A stretch of DNA of 64,000 nucleotides from Myxococcus xanthus (GTDB taxonomy: Bacteria; Myxococcota; Myxococcia; Myxococcales; Myxococcaceae). Location of the stretch: assembly GCF_013116825.1 (NCBI RefSeq), contig NZ_JABFNS010000011.1, forward strand, positions 1 through 64,000. The letters run 5' to 3'. The notes beneath the pieces are model-generated. The model saw nothing but the letters and a program-made list of their open reading frames with translations, was not told the origin of the DNA and searched no databases. How positions within the stretch are numbered: position 1 is the first letter of the stretch; each line of letters opens with the position of its first letter. Shown here in pieces: positions 25,486 through 34,100 of the stretch. The translations under genes were made by a program, and so were the position numbers.

Positions 25486-26297
25486 CCCTTCGAGTCGTGG
25501 TGGTCCGAGGTGCCGCGCTTCCAATAGCCCGTCACCCGGACCCAGCTCTTGTTGGCGCCACGCTCGTTGATGAGGTGGTCCTTGATGGGGCGCACGGTGT
25601 GCGCCTCACCCGCCACCCAGGCGAAATAGTCCCCTTCGGGGAACTCCAGCCCGCGGATGGCCTGCTGCAGCACGTCCGAGTGCCCCGCCTCCACGCCGTT
25701 GCGGTGCAGCCACGTCACCGTCGCGTTGGCGCGGGTGGTGAACTGCTGCTCCTCGGACGCGTCCGGGACTTCGCAGAACACGATGGCGCGCGTCCCCTCC
25801 GGCAGCTCCTCCAGGATGCGGCCAATGGCCGGCAGTGCGGATGGGTCGCCCGCGAGCAGGTACCAACTGAAGTCCTGCGCCACGAACGTGGAGCCGCGCG
25901 GCCCCCCCACGGCCAGCAGGTCACCCACCTGCGCCTTGCTCGCCCACGTCGTCGCGGGCCCCGTGCCGTGCACCACGAAGTCGATGTCCAGCTCACCCGC
26001 CGCGGCGTCATACCGGCGCGGCGTGTAGTCACGCGCGTCCGGCTTGCGCTCGCCTTCCTTCAGCACCAACCCCGTGGGCGTCACCGTGGGGATGACAGGC
26101 ATGCGCTTGCCCTCCTCCGGGAACAGCAGCTTCACATGGTCGTCCGCGCCGGGGCTGTAGAAGCCCTCCAGGTCCTCGCCCGCCAGGGTGATGCGGACCA
26201 TCTGCGGCGTCACCCGCTTCACCCGCTTCACCTCCAAGAGGCGGAACTTCACGGGGAACGGTCCCCGCCGATAGACACGCTCAGTCGTCGTCGTCAC
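25482..26297 (-). CDS. mxcB: Siderophore-interacting FAD-binding protein (MxcB)
   Basis: 271 residues. It is a siderophore-interacting protein of the ViuB/YqjH type: an N-terminal FAD-binding barrel (RVKRVTPQMVRITLAGEDLE; YTPRRYDAAAGELDIDFVVH near residue 90, where RxYS/T-like residues bind FAD) and a C-terminal NAD(P)H-binding part (WYLLAGDPSALPAIGRIL, FAWVAGEAHTVRPIKDHL). Such reductases release iron in the cytoplasm by reducing the ferric siderophore. The gene converges on mxcL with a 4-bp overlap and has its own Fur-box-like site 17 bp upstream of the start, so it should respond to iron like the biosynthetic genes. Confidence 0.9.
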   Translation of the reverse strand: MTTTTERVYRRGPFPVKFRLLEVKRVKRVTPQMVRITLAGEDLEGFYSPGADDHVKLLFPEEGKRMPVIPTVTPTGLVLKEGERKPDARDYTPRRYDAAAGELDIDFVVHGTGPATTWASKAQVGDLLAVGGPRGSTFVAQDFSWYLLAGDPSALPAIGRILEELPEGTRAIVFCEVPDASEEQQFTTRANATVTWLHRNGVEAGHSDVLQQAIRGLEFPEGDYFAWVAGEAHTVRPIKDHLINERGANKSWVRVTGYWKRGTSDHHDSKG

Positions 26298-26313
26298 GAA
26301 CGCTCCAGTTATC

Positions 26314-26332
26314 GATATTGACTATCATTTTC
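26314..26332 (-). promoter_or_regulatory. Fur box upstream of mxcB
   Basis: The 19 bases match the classical Fur consensus at 15 of 19 positions (GATATTGAC at one end, ATCATTTTC at the other) within a locally AT-rich patch. It lies 17 bp upstream of mxcB, so it would cover the promoter or the start of the transcript. Confidence 0.6.
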
Positions 26333-26371
26333 GATACCATGAAGCCCCCAGGCGGGCAACGAATGAAGGGG

Positions 26372-26412
26372 CCCCGCGGTGGCCGCCGCTCAATGAACGG
26401 CCAGCCGCGGGG
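26372..26412 (-). terminator. Hairpin between M19 dipeptidase gene and mxcB
   Basis: Arms CCCCGCGGTGGCCG (26372-26385) and CGGCCAGCCGCGGGG (26398-26412) pair over 14 bp with one bulged base and a 12-nt loop. It is downstream of the dipeptidase gene and upstream of the mxcB Fur box, which fits a terminator separating the two minus-strand units. Confidence 0.5.
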
Positions 26413-26416
26413 ACGT

Positions 26417-26453
26417 CTGGCATGTGGGTTGACACGGCTTGCTCACATGCCAG
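26417..26453 (-). terminator. Hairpin just after the M19 dipeptidase stop
   Basis: A perfect 10-bp inverted repeat (CTGGCATGTG at 26417-26426 and its complement at 26444-26453) with a 17-nt loop begins 9 bp beyond the dipeptidase stop codon. Together with the hairpin at 26372 it may form a tandem terminator. Confidence 0.45.
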
Positions 26454-26462
26454 CAAGCGACC

Positions 26463-28385
26463 TCATCCGCAGGTCAGGGTCCACCGGCAGTTGTTGGACA
26501 GGCACTCCCGGGCGCTGCCGCAGATGGCGCCCTTGGCCTTCTTGTTCTGACACTTGCCGGCGTTGAGCCCCCAGCCGCAGTACTGGGTGCTGGCGCAGTC
26601 GCTGTCGGTGGAGCAGGTGGAGCTGGTTGGATACTGGGCCGCGCGGGTCTCCTTCGGCACGTAGGCCGCCACACCGCTGGTGTCGATGTCCCCTGCGCTG
26701 TCCGCCATGCCGGTGCGCGTGCCGGTGGCCCGCTCCCACATGCGGATGAACGTCTCGGACGAGCCCTCCAGGCCCGTGGTGTTGACGCCGAGCTGCTTCA
26801 GGTCACGCACCACGTCCGGCAGCAGGCCCACGTGGGCCAGGCCGTAGTTGTCGAAGTCCGTGCCCAGCGGCGGCGGGCCAGCGGAGAGCTGCTGCTGGGC
26901 CTGGAACGCCGCCTCCGCGGCGAAGCCGGCCGAGCAGGCGCCGTGGGGGCCGAACCGCGGGCGGGTCTGCTGGATGAAGCCGTTGAGGTCCGCGCCGAAG
27001 CCCATGTTCACCTTGAGGCCCAGGCGGCCGAATTCGTAGGCCTGCGCCAGCGAGCGCGTGGAGCCCTGGCAGTTGTTGGCGACCGGCGTGCGGGTGTAGT
27101 CGCGCGTCTCGTCGTGCGCGGTGCGCAGGCCGAACATGCCGCCCGTCTGGCGCAGGTAGCGGATGATGGACGCGGGCGTCGTCTTCTCGTTGGCGGCGAG
27201 CCCCGGGTGCATCACCTCACGGAAGTGACCGTGGGAGATGTACATGGGGTAGTAGTTGCGGCTCTGGGCGATGGCGAACGTGTCGTCCACGGAGCGCTCG
27301 GACATGTGCGCCACGTCGACGAGCATGCCCTTGTTCATCATCTCCGCGACCAGCGCCCGGCCCTCGGACGTGAGGCCCTTGGTGTTCTTGCAGTTGGCGT
27401 CCACGTCGAAGCCCAGCGTGAAGCCGTTGCCCGTGAGGCCACAGTCGGTGTCCACGTGGCAGTTCTCCAGGAACTGCGAGACCTGGAAGATCGCGTTATG
27501 GGGCGCCGCGCCGCCGAAGCGGTTGTCCAGTTGGTGCACCGGCTGGATGGAGCGCACGCCCAGCGAGTAGACGCGGTTGAGCTCGGACTGCCAGTTCTTG
27601 GTGCCGAACAGCTTGCTCGACTCGATGGAGAGCACCATGGCCAGCTTGCCGGAGGCGATGATCTGCCGCGCGTGCGCCGGCGACAGCGCGATCTCCGCCC
27701 ACGGCGTGCGAGCGTCGAAGTCACGCGCCATCTGCAACTGCACGTCCACGTCCACCATCTCGTCACATGGGCGCTTGATGTTCTGGTACGGCAGCGCCTT
27801 ACAGAGGAACTCGTTGCTCACCAGGGAGATGGTGACCAGGGACAGGCCTCCCTGATGCGCCTGCTGCAGCCAGCCCTCCCAGGCCTGCTGATGCGCGATG
27901 GTGTCCCAGCGTGGCCACTGCGTGGGCACGCTCATCCGGCCCAGATGGAGACCGGTGTCACCCTCCGTCCCTTCGATCTCGCCGATGATTTCCGACGCCA
28001 CCGCGCCGCCCACCCCGAACATCTGCGACAGCACCGGCACGCCGCTCAGGTTGATTCCGCCCGCGTTGGGGCACACGTTGAGCATGGAGCCCAGGTCCAT
28101 GCGAACGCGCGCGTGGTCGCTCTCCGGAAAGCCTCCGTCACAGCTCACCAGGGAGCCGTTGTGCTTGCCGTGGAACCAACCACCGCCAAACGCCTCCTCG
28201 GCGAACATGTGGTGGTGCATCTCCGCGAAGCCAGGAACCGAGACGGGCTGTGCGGCTTCGCCCGTCGCGGACTCCTCGACAGGCAGATCTTCATCCGTGG
28301 GTTGGCACCCCTGGCTCAGCGCCATGACGGACATGAGGGAGAGGGACAGGAAACGCCGTGGGGCTGCTCCGATACATCGCTGCAT
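26463..28385 (-). CDS. Peptidase M19 (membrane dipeptidase)-like lipoprotein with Cys-rich tail
   Basis: 640 residues from ATG 28385, preceded by GGAAAGG; a GTG at 28394 would add 3. The N-terminus looks like a signal peptide ending MALSQGC, an imperfect lipobox, so lipidation is likely but not certain. The body resembles the M19 family of the amidohydrolase superfamily: GFAEMHHHMF near residue 52 (first metal His pair), MVLSIESSKLFG (bridging Glu), GVRSIQPVHQLDNRFGG, LVDVAHMSERS and YISHGHFREVMHPG (further His ligands). M19 enzymes cleave dipeptides using two zinc ions. The last 50 residues hold eight Cys in a compact pattern (CSTDSDCAST, CGWGLNAGKC, ICGSARECLSNNC), similar to small Cys-rich modules common on myxobacterial surface proteins. 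Extracytoplasmic peptide turnover is inferred. Confidence 0.8.
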   Translation of the reverse strand: MQRCIGAAPRRFLSLSLMSVMALSQGCQPTDEDLPVEESATGEAAQPVSVPGFAEMHHHMFAEEAFGGGWFHGKHNGSLVSCDGGFPESDHARVRMDLGSMLNVCPNAGGINLSGVPVLSQMFGVGGAVASEIIGEIEGTEGDTGLHLGRMSVPTQWPRWDTIAHQQAWEGWLQQAHQGGLSLVTISLVSNEFLCKALPYQNIKRPCDEMVDVDVQLQMARDFDARTPWAEIALSPAHARQIIASGKLAMVLSIESSKLFGTKNWQSELNRVYSLGVRSIQPVHQLDNRFGGAAPHNAIFQVSQFLENCHVDTDCGLTGNGFTLGFDVDANCKNTKGLTSEGRALVAEMMNKGMLVDVAHMSERSVDDTFAIAQSRNYYPMYISHGHFREVMHPGLAANEKTTPASIIRYLRQTGGMFGLRTAHDETRDYTRTPVANNCQGSTRSLAQAYEFGRLGLKVNMGFGADLNGFIQQTRPRFGPHGACSAGFAAEAAFQAQQQLSAGPPPLGTDFDNYGLAHVGLLPDVVRDLKQLGVNTTGLEGSSETFIRMWERATGTRTGMADSAGDIDTSGVAAYVPKETRAAQYPTSSTCSTDSDCASTQYCGWGLNAGKCQNKKAKGAICGSARECLSNNCRWTLTCG

Positions 28386-28728
28386 ACAGTGCACCTTTCC
28401 GGTACCGCGGGGAGGTGCTCTCGAAGTACCAGGAGCGTGTCCTGTTTTTCAATGCTTCCAAGTTTTTCTCGGCAAGCAAAACAGACAGGCGTCACGCGGC
28501 GAGTCGGTGTGAAGCGTCACGTTACAACCGGCGTTCAGGCCCAATGAGTGGGTGGGGCAAGCTCCCACCATCCACCGAGGCACTGTGTCCGCGCGGAGAT
28601 GGCGTTCGCCCCCGTCTGGCTTTGGTGAACAGGTGCCACGCGGAATCGAGGACGCCCCCTGGCAGTGGCGCTCCGCCACGCATACCGATGGCGAGGGGCC
28701 GGCGACCCGAGGGCGTGGGGGAACATTC
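28386..28728. other. Divergent intergenic region between two lipoprotein genes
   Basis: This 343-bp gap separates the minus-strand M19 lipoprotein from the plus-strand ELWxxDGT lipoprotein. The half near 28440-28520 is relatively AT-rich (runs of T and A) and probably holds both promoters; I cannot assign reliable -35/-10 pairs. The plus frame is open from 28552, but the residues before 28729 do not resemble protein and a signal peptide starts at 28729. Confidence 0.5.
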
Positions 28729-30252
28729 ATGCGTGCATGGCGTTTGTTGGTGGGAGTCTGGTTGTTGGCAATGGGATGCGGGGAATCCCTCCCGGAGGAC
28801 TCACTCTCGGACACGGATGCCCCCGAGACGGTCTCGGCTCAACGGGCAAACAGGCATCCCGGGCTCGGCCCGGCTTCTCTCCTGAAGGATCTCTACCCGC
28901 CGCCCGAGGATCCGGTGCCTGGTCCATTCGGCGGCCCCGCGCCCACGGACCTGACGTCCTTCCGGGGTCGGCTCTTCTTCTCCGCTTTTGACTTCGAGGC
29001 AGGCAAGGGCGCCCTTTGGCGCAGCGAAGGAACGAGCGCGAGCACCGTGCCGGTGAAGCACCTGGTGGACCCGCCCGGACGGCTGACGGTGGTGGACCAG
29101 AAGCTCTTCTTCACGGGGGGCTTCAGCGAGGAGCACGGCGCCGAGCTGTGGGTGAGCGATGGCACGACCGCTGGCACGCGTCTGATCAAGAACCTCCGCC
29201 CGGATTCCGGTTACACGATCCTGGAGAACTTCATCGCGGTGGGCGACACCCTCTTCTTCTTCCGGGTGGTCCGCCCGGCCATCATTGCCGCCGGCAGCGT
29301 GGAGCTCTGGCGCAGCAACGGCACCTCCGCGGGCACGGTGCGCGTGAAGGACCTGGGTCCAGAGGACGCCGTAAACGGTCCCCTGGACGTGGCGAGCGTC
29401 GGCAACCGCCTCTTCATGAGCCTCGGCATGCCTGAGACGGGCACGGAGCTTTGGGTCAGCGACGGCACCTCTGCGGGAACCCGCCTGGTGAAGGACATCC
29501 TCCCAGGCACGGGCTCGTCGTTTCCGCGGCATCTGACTGCCGCGGCGGGCATCCTCTACTTCTCCGCCGACGACGGCGAGCACGGGCGCGAACTGTGGCG
29601 CAGTGACGGCACGGCCCGGGGCACGGAGCTCGTCGAGGACACCCGGCCTGGACCCGAGGGTTCGGAGGCGCAGCCCATCACCGTCTTCAAGAAACGTCTC
29701 TACTTCGCGACGTTCACCCCTGGCTATACCGCGACCGAGCTCCGCAAGCTGGATCCAGACCCGAGTTGCCACCCACGCTCGAACCGGGTCGCGGTCATCC
29801 CCAACCCGTACGCGAACTCACCGCGCGAGTTCTTCATCTTCGTGTCCTCGTTCACGGCGACCGATCGCAAGCTCTACTTCACGCTCTTCTACGATATCGG
29901 CAGTCCCGCCCCGTTCGATGTCCAGCTGTGGAGGACGGATGGCACCACGCAGGGCACGAAGCTGCTGTACCAACCGCTCATTGTCTCCCCGGACCTGCGA
30001 GTGCCCACGCCCGTTCCCACGGATGACGGCCGAGTCGTCCTCTACGCCTACGACACCGCCCACGGCCACGAGCTGTGGGTGAGCAACGGACAGCCAGGAG
30101 GCACCCGCCTGCTCCAGGACATCCGCCCCGGGCCCGCATCCTCCTATCCGCAAGACCTGATCCGCGCGGGCGAGTTCATCTACTTCACCGCGCAAGATGC
30201 GGTGCACGGACGGGAGATCTGGGTGCTGCCCGTTCCTCCGGACAGGAAGTGA
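28729..30252 (+). CDS. ELWxxDGT-repeat lipoprotein, probable beta-propeller
   Basis: 507 residues from ATG 28729, chosen because it opens directly into a lipoprotein signal peptide (WRLLVGVWLLAMGCGE, lipobox LAMGC) and has a purine-rich GGGGGAA upstream. The mature protein carries seven ELWxxDGTxxGTxLVKD-type repeats at about 50-70 residue spacing (for example ALWRSEGTSAST, ELWVSDGTTAGT, ELWRSNGTSAGT, ELWVSDGTSAGT, ELWRSDGTARGT, QLWRTDGTTQGT, ELWVSNGQPGGT), plus a final EIWVLP. Seven repeats of alternating strands suggest a seven-bladed propeller anchored at the cell surface. Such proteins are frequent in myxobacteria but their role is unknown. The gene ends 54 bp from the convergent NRPS. 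Confidence 0.82.
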   Translation: MRAWRLLVGVWLLAMGCGESLPEDSLSDTDAPETVSAQRANRHPGLGPASLLKDLYPPPEDPVPGPFGGPAPTDLTSFRGRLFFSAFDFEAGKGALWRSEGTSASTVPVKHLVDPPGRLTVVDQKLFFTGGFSEEHGAELWVSDGTTAGTRLIKNLRPDSGYTILENFIAVGDTLFFFRVVRPAIIAAGSVELWRSNGTSAGTVRVKDLGPEDAVNGPLDVASVGNRLFMSLGMPETGTELWVSDGTSAGTRLVKDILPGTGSSFPRHLTAAAGILYFSADDGEHGRELWRSDGTARGTELVEDTRPGPEGSEAQPITVFKKRLYFATFTPGYTATELRKLDPDPSCHPRSNRVAVIPNPYANSPREFFIFVSSFTATDRKLYFTLFYDIGSPAPFDVQLWRTDGTTQGTKLLYQPLIVSPDLRVPTPVPTDDGRVVLYAYDTAHGHELWVSNGQPGGTRLLQDIRPGPASSYPQDLIRAGEFIYFTAQDAVHGREIWVLPVPPDRK

Positions 30253-30259
30253 CCTCCAG

Positions 30260-30294
30260 CGCAGGCGATGAGCGTGTCTGCCTCATCACCTGCG
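30260..30294. terminator. Bidirectional terminator hairpin
   Basis: A 13-bp stem with a single mismatch (GCAGGCGATGAG at 30261-30272, CTCATCACCTGC at 30282-30293, plus a closing C-G pair) and a 9-nt loop lies in the 54-bp gap between the convergent ELWxxDGT and NRPS genes. It can serve both strands. There is no T tract. Confidence 0.55.
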
Positions 30295-30306
30295 ACAGGT
30301 GGACCT

Positions 30307-31110
30307 CTATGGGGACGACTTGAGCGCCATCGTCTCCGCGATCTCGTCAACCGCTGGCGCCCTGAGGATGGAGTGGTGGTCACCGGAGAGTTCGTGCACC
30401 TCCACCCCTCCCTCCGCCAGCGCTCCCCAGCCGCCATCCGTGCCCGTGGGTACGTGCGTCTCGCTCGCGCGCAGCAGCGTGACGCGGCCACCGTAGCGTC
30501 CTGGTTGATAATCCCAGAGGGCGCGGAGGTTGCTCTCGTAGACACGGTACAGCGCGTGGAGTTGTTCGGCGCCAACGCCCTGAGCCAGAACGCCGGTGCG
30601 CCGCCCCAGCTCCAACAGGCGGCCCAGCAGCGAAGCCTCGTCCGCGGGATGTGTATCCGCCATCAACTCCGAGATGGGCAGGCCCAGGAGCTGGCCCGTG
30701 AACTCCACGAACCGGGCAGCAAGCCACTCCGCGCCCACGGGGTCCACTGGCCGCTGATCGAAGGCGTAGGCGTCGATGAGCGTCAGCTGCTCCACCTGCT
30801 CCCCCTGCTGCTCCAACTGCCGCGCCATTTCGAAGGCCACCACACCTCCCAAGGACCACCCCGCAAGCCGGTATGGCCCGCGGGTCTGGACGCCGCGCAT
30901 GGCCTCCACATAGGTGGTGGCCATCGCCTCCACGGTCCCCAGCGGAGCCCGCTCGCCTTCGAGGCCCGGGGCCTGGAACGCGTAGAACGGTTGGTCCGGC
31001 CCCAGGCGCCGCGACAGTTCCAGGTACGGCAGGACGTTGCCGCTGACAGGGTGGACGCAGAAGACGGGCCGCTGCGAACCGCCATGCTGAATGGGCACCA
31101 GCGGGGACAC
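30307..31110 (-). other. Thioesterase domain of giant NRPS
   Basis: A type I thioesterase of about 260 residues after the module 9 carrier. It begins at [11 protein letters not shown] with [14 protein letters not shown]. The nucleophile Ser is in [15 protein letters not shown], an Asp in [11 protein letters not shown] and the catalytic His in [12 protein letters not shown] near the end. It would release the peptide by hydrolysis or cyclisation; the sequence does not tell which. Confidence 0.9.
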
Positions 31111-34100
31111 GCGCCCGGGTGCCTGCTGGAGCCGAGAAGCCAGCTCCGCCAGCGTCCCCGCCTGGAACAGTGAAACCACGGGCAGGCTGCGTCCCAGGCG
31201 CTCGCGGATGAGCGACACCATCCGCATGGCCAGGAGCGAGTGCCCTCCCAGTTCGAAGAAGTCGGAGTGGATGCCAATGGGGCCGGTGCCCAGCAACTCC
31301 TCCCAGATGCGCGCGAGCAGGAGCTCCAGCGCATCCCGAGGCGCCACATAGGCCCGCGTCGACTCCGGACGGAGTGCGTCCGGCGCCGGGAGCGCCTTGC
31401 GGTCCACCTTGCCGTTGGGCGTCAGCGGCAGCGAGGCCAGCACCCTCACCGCCGAGGGCACCATGAAGTCCGGCAGCCCCTCCTTCACGAAGCGCCGGAG
31501 CGCGGTGGCGTCGGGCACTCTGTCCGGCTGCGGCACGATGTACGCCACCAGGCGCCGTCCTTCGCTCCCGTCGTCGCGCACGAGCACCACGGCCTCGCGC
31601 ACGTCTGGATGCCTTCGCAACACCGCCTCGACTTCGCCCAGCTCGATTCGGAAGCCACGCACCTTCACCTGCTGGTCGATTCGGCCCAGGCACTGCAGCA
31701 CGCCATCCGGCAGCCACCGGACGCGATCTCCCGTGCGGTACAGCCGCGCGCCGGGCCGCGGACCGAACGCGTCAGGAACGAAGCGCTCGGCGGTCAACTC
31801 GGGCCGGTCGACATACCCTCGGGCAAGCCCCGCCCCGCCCAGGTACAGCTCGCCCGCCACGCCCTGAGGCACTGGCTGACCGAGCGCATCCAACACGTAC
31901 GCGCGAGTCCCCTCAATCGGCCGCCCCACGGTGGGCTCCCGCGCGGCGCCGTGAGGGGCCACAGTCCAGGTCGAGTACGTCGTGTCCTCGGTGGGGCCGT
32001 AGAGGTTGAGCACGCGCCTCACACCGGGTGCGGCCTGGTGGATGGCTTCCACCAGGGATTGGGCCAGCGGCTCTCCCGCCAGGTTCACCGTGCGCACCGA
32101 GTCCGGCACGGCAAGGGCACGCACCAACTCCGCCATCGCGGAGGGCACCGTGTTGACGAGCGTCACTCGCCGGGCCCCCGGGAGCGACGGCAACTCAAAG
32201 GCATTGCGAGCGATGACCACGGACCCGCCACGGATGAGCGGCGCGAACATCTCGAACACGGACAGGTCGAAGTTGAGCGACGTGGAGGCGAGGACCCCCA
32301 TCAGCTCGTCCGACGAGAAGGCCTGCGTCGTCCAGCGCAGGAAGGCCACGGCGCTGCGATGCGCCAGGGCCACGCCCTTCGGCCGGCCCGTGCTACCCGA
32401 CGTGAAGAGCACGTAGGCCAGATGGTCCGGTGCGGACCTGGGAACCGGCGCCGCATCTGCTTCCGCCACGAGCCCATTCGCATCGTCGAGCGCCAACCGG
32501 GGCACGTCTCCGTGAGGCAGCGCGTCGAGCAGCGAGCGCTGGCCCACCAGGACGCGAGGCTGGGAGTCCTCGATCATGAAGGCCAGCCGCTGGCTTGGAT
32601 ATGCCGGGTCCAACGGGACGTACGCGCCACCCGCCTTGAGAATGCCGAGCACCGCGATCAGCAGGTCCGCATTGCGCTCCGCACAGAGGCCCACGCGGAC
32701 CTCAGGCCCGACGCCCAGAGTGCGGAGCTTCCCCGCCAGCCGGTCCGACCGCTGCATGAGCTCGCGGTACGTGAGCACTTCGTCACCAGCCACCACCGCC
32801 ACGGCGTCGGGAGTGGCCGCCGCCTGCCGTTCGACCAGGGCGTGGATGCTCGTCTCCGCGACATCGTCGGAGCCGGTGTCATTCCACTCCACCAGCAACC
32901 GCCGCTGTTCATCCGCACCCAGCAAGGGAAGCGCGTACACGGACCGGTCCGGCTCCGTCACGGCACCTTCAAGCAGCGCCTTCAGGTGGCCCAGAAGTCG
33001 CGCCGCGGTCTCGGGCTCGAAGAGGGCGGTGCTGTATTCCAGCCCGCCGGAGAAGCCGTCCTTGCCTTCCACGAAGCCGAGCGAGAGGTCGAACCGCGAC
33101 ACCCGGTGCTCCACGGCGACGTGCTTCATCCCCATGCCGGCCTGCGCGTCTCCTCCAGCATCTGGTGTGCTGTCGAAGGTGAGCATGACCTGGAACAGCG
33201 GCGAATGACTGAGGCTGCGCTCCGGACGCAGCGCCTCGACGAGCTTCTCGAAAGGCACGTCCTGGTGCGCGTAGGCGCCAAGCGTGACCTCCCGGACCCG
33301 AGCCAGCAGCTCACGGAAGGACGGGCTCCCCTCCAGCCGGGTTCTGAGCACCAGCGTGTTCACGAAGAAGCCGATGAGCCCCTCCGTCTCCGCGCGAGTG
33401 CGTCCGGCGATGGGCGAACCGACGCTCACGTCGTCCTGCCCTGAGTAACGCGCCAGCACGGCCTGGAACGCCGCCAGCAGCACCATGAACGGCGTGGCGC
33501 CTTCACGGCGGGCGAGTGCGCGCACCGCCTCGGACAGCTCAAGGCCCAACGAGAAGGGCACGTACGCCCCTTCCAGGGATTGGACTGCCGGACGCGGCCT
33601 GTCCGTGGGCAGCTCCAGCAACCGGGGCGCGCCGTCCAGGCGTTGCTTCCAATAGCCGAGCTGCGCGTCCAGGACGTCTCCCTGAAGCCACTCGCGCTGC
33701 CAGACCGCGTAGTCCGCGTACTGAAGCGGCAGCTCCGGCAAGCGCGACGGCTGTCCCTGGGAGAAGGACGCGTAGAGCTCGGTCAGTTCGCGAACCAGGA
33801 GCCCCATGGACCAACCGTCCGAGACGATGTGGTGCATCACCAGCACCAACACATGATCCTGCTCCGACAGCGCGAGCAAGGCGATCCGCAGCAGTGGACC
33901 GCGTTCCAGGTCGAACGGGCGCTGTGACGCCTCTTGCGCGATCCGCTGCGCCTCCTCTTCCCTCCGTGCCACGGGCAGCGAGCGCAGGTCCACGATGTCG
34001 AGGCCCGCGCCGCCCCGTGGGTCGATGACCTGTACCGGCGAACCACCCTCGGTCCGGAACGTGGTGCGCAGCGCCTCGTGACGATGGATCAGCGCGTCGA

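Noticed and set aside
26463-26740. Cys-rich tail as a separate small secreted peptide gene
   Set aside because: It is in the same uninterrupted frame as the M19 body and has no own signal peptide or ribosome site.
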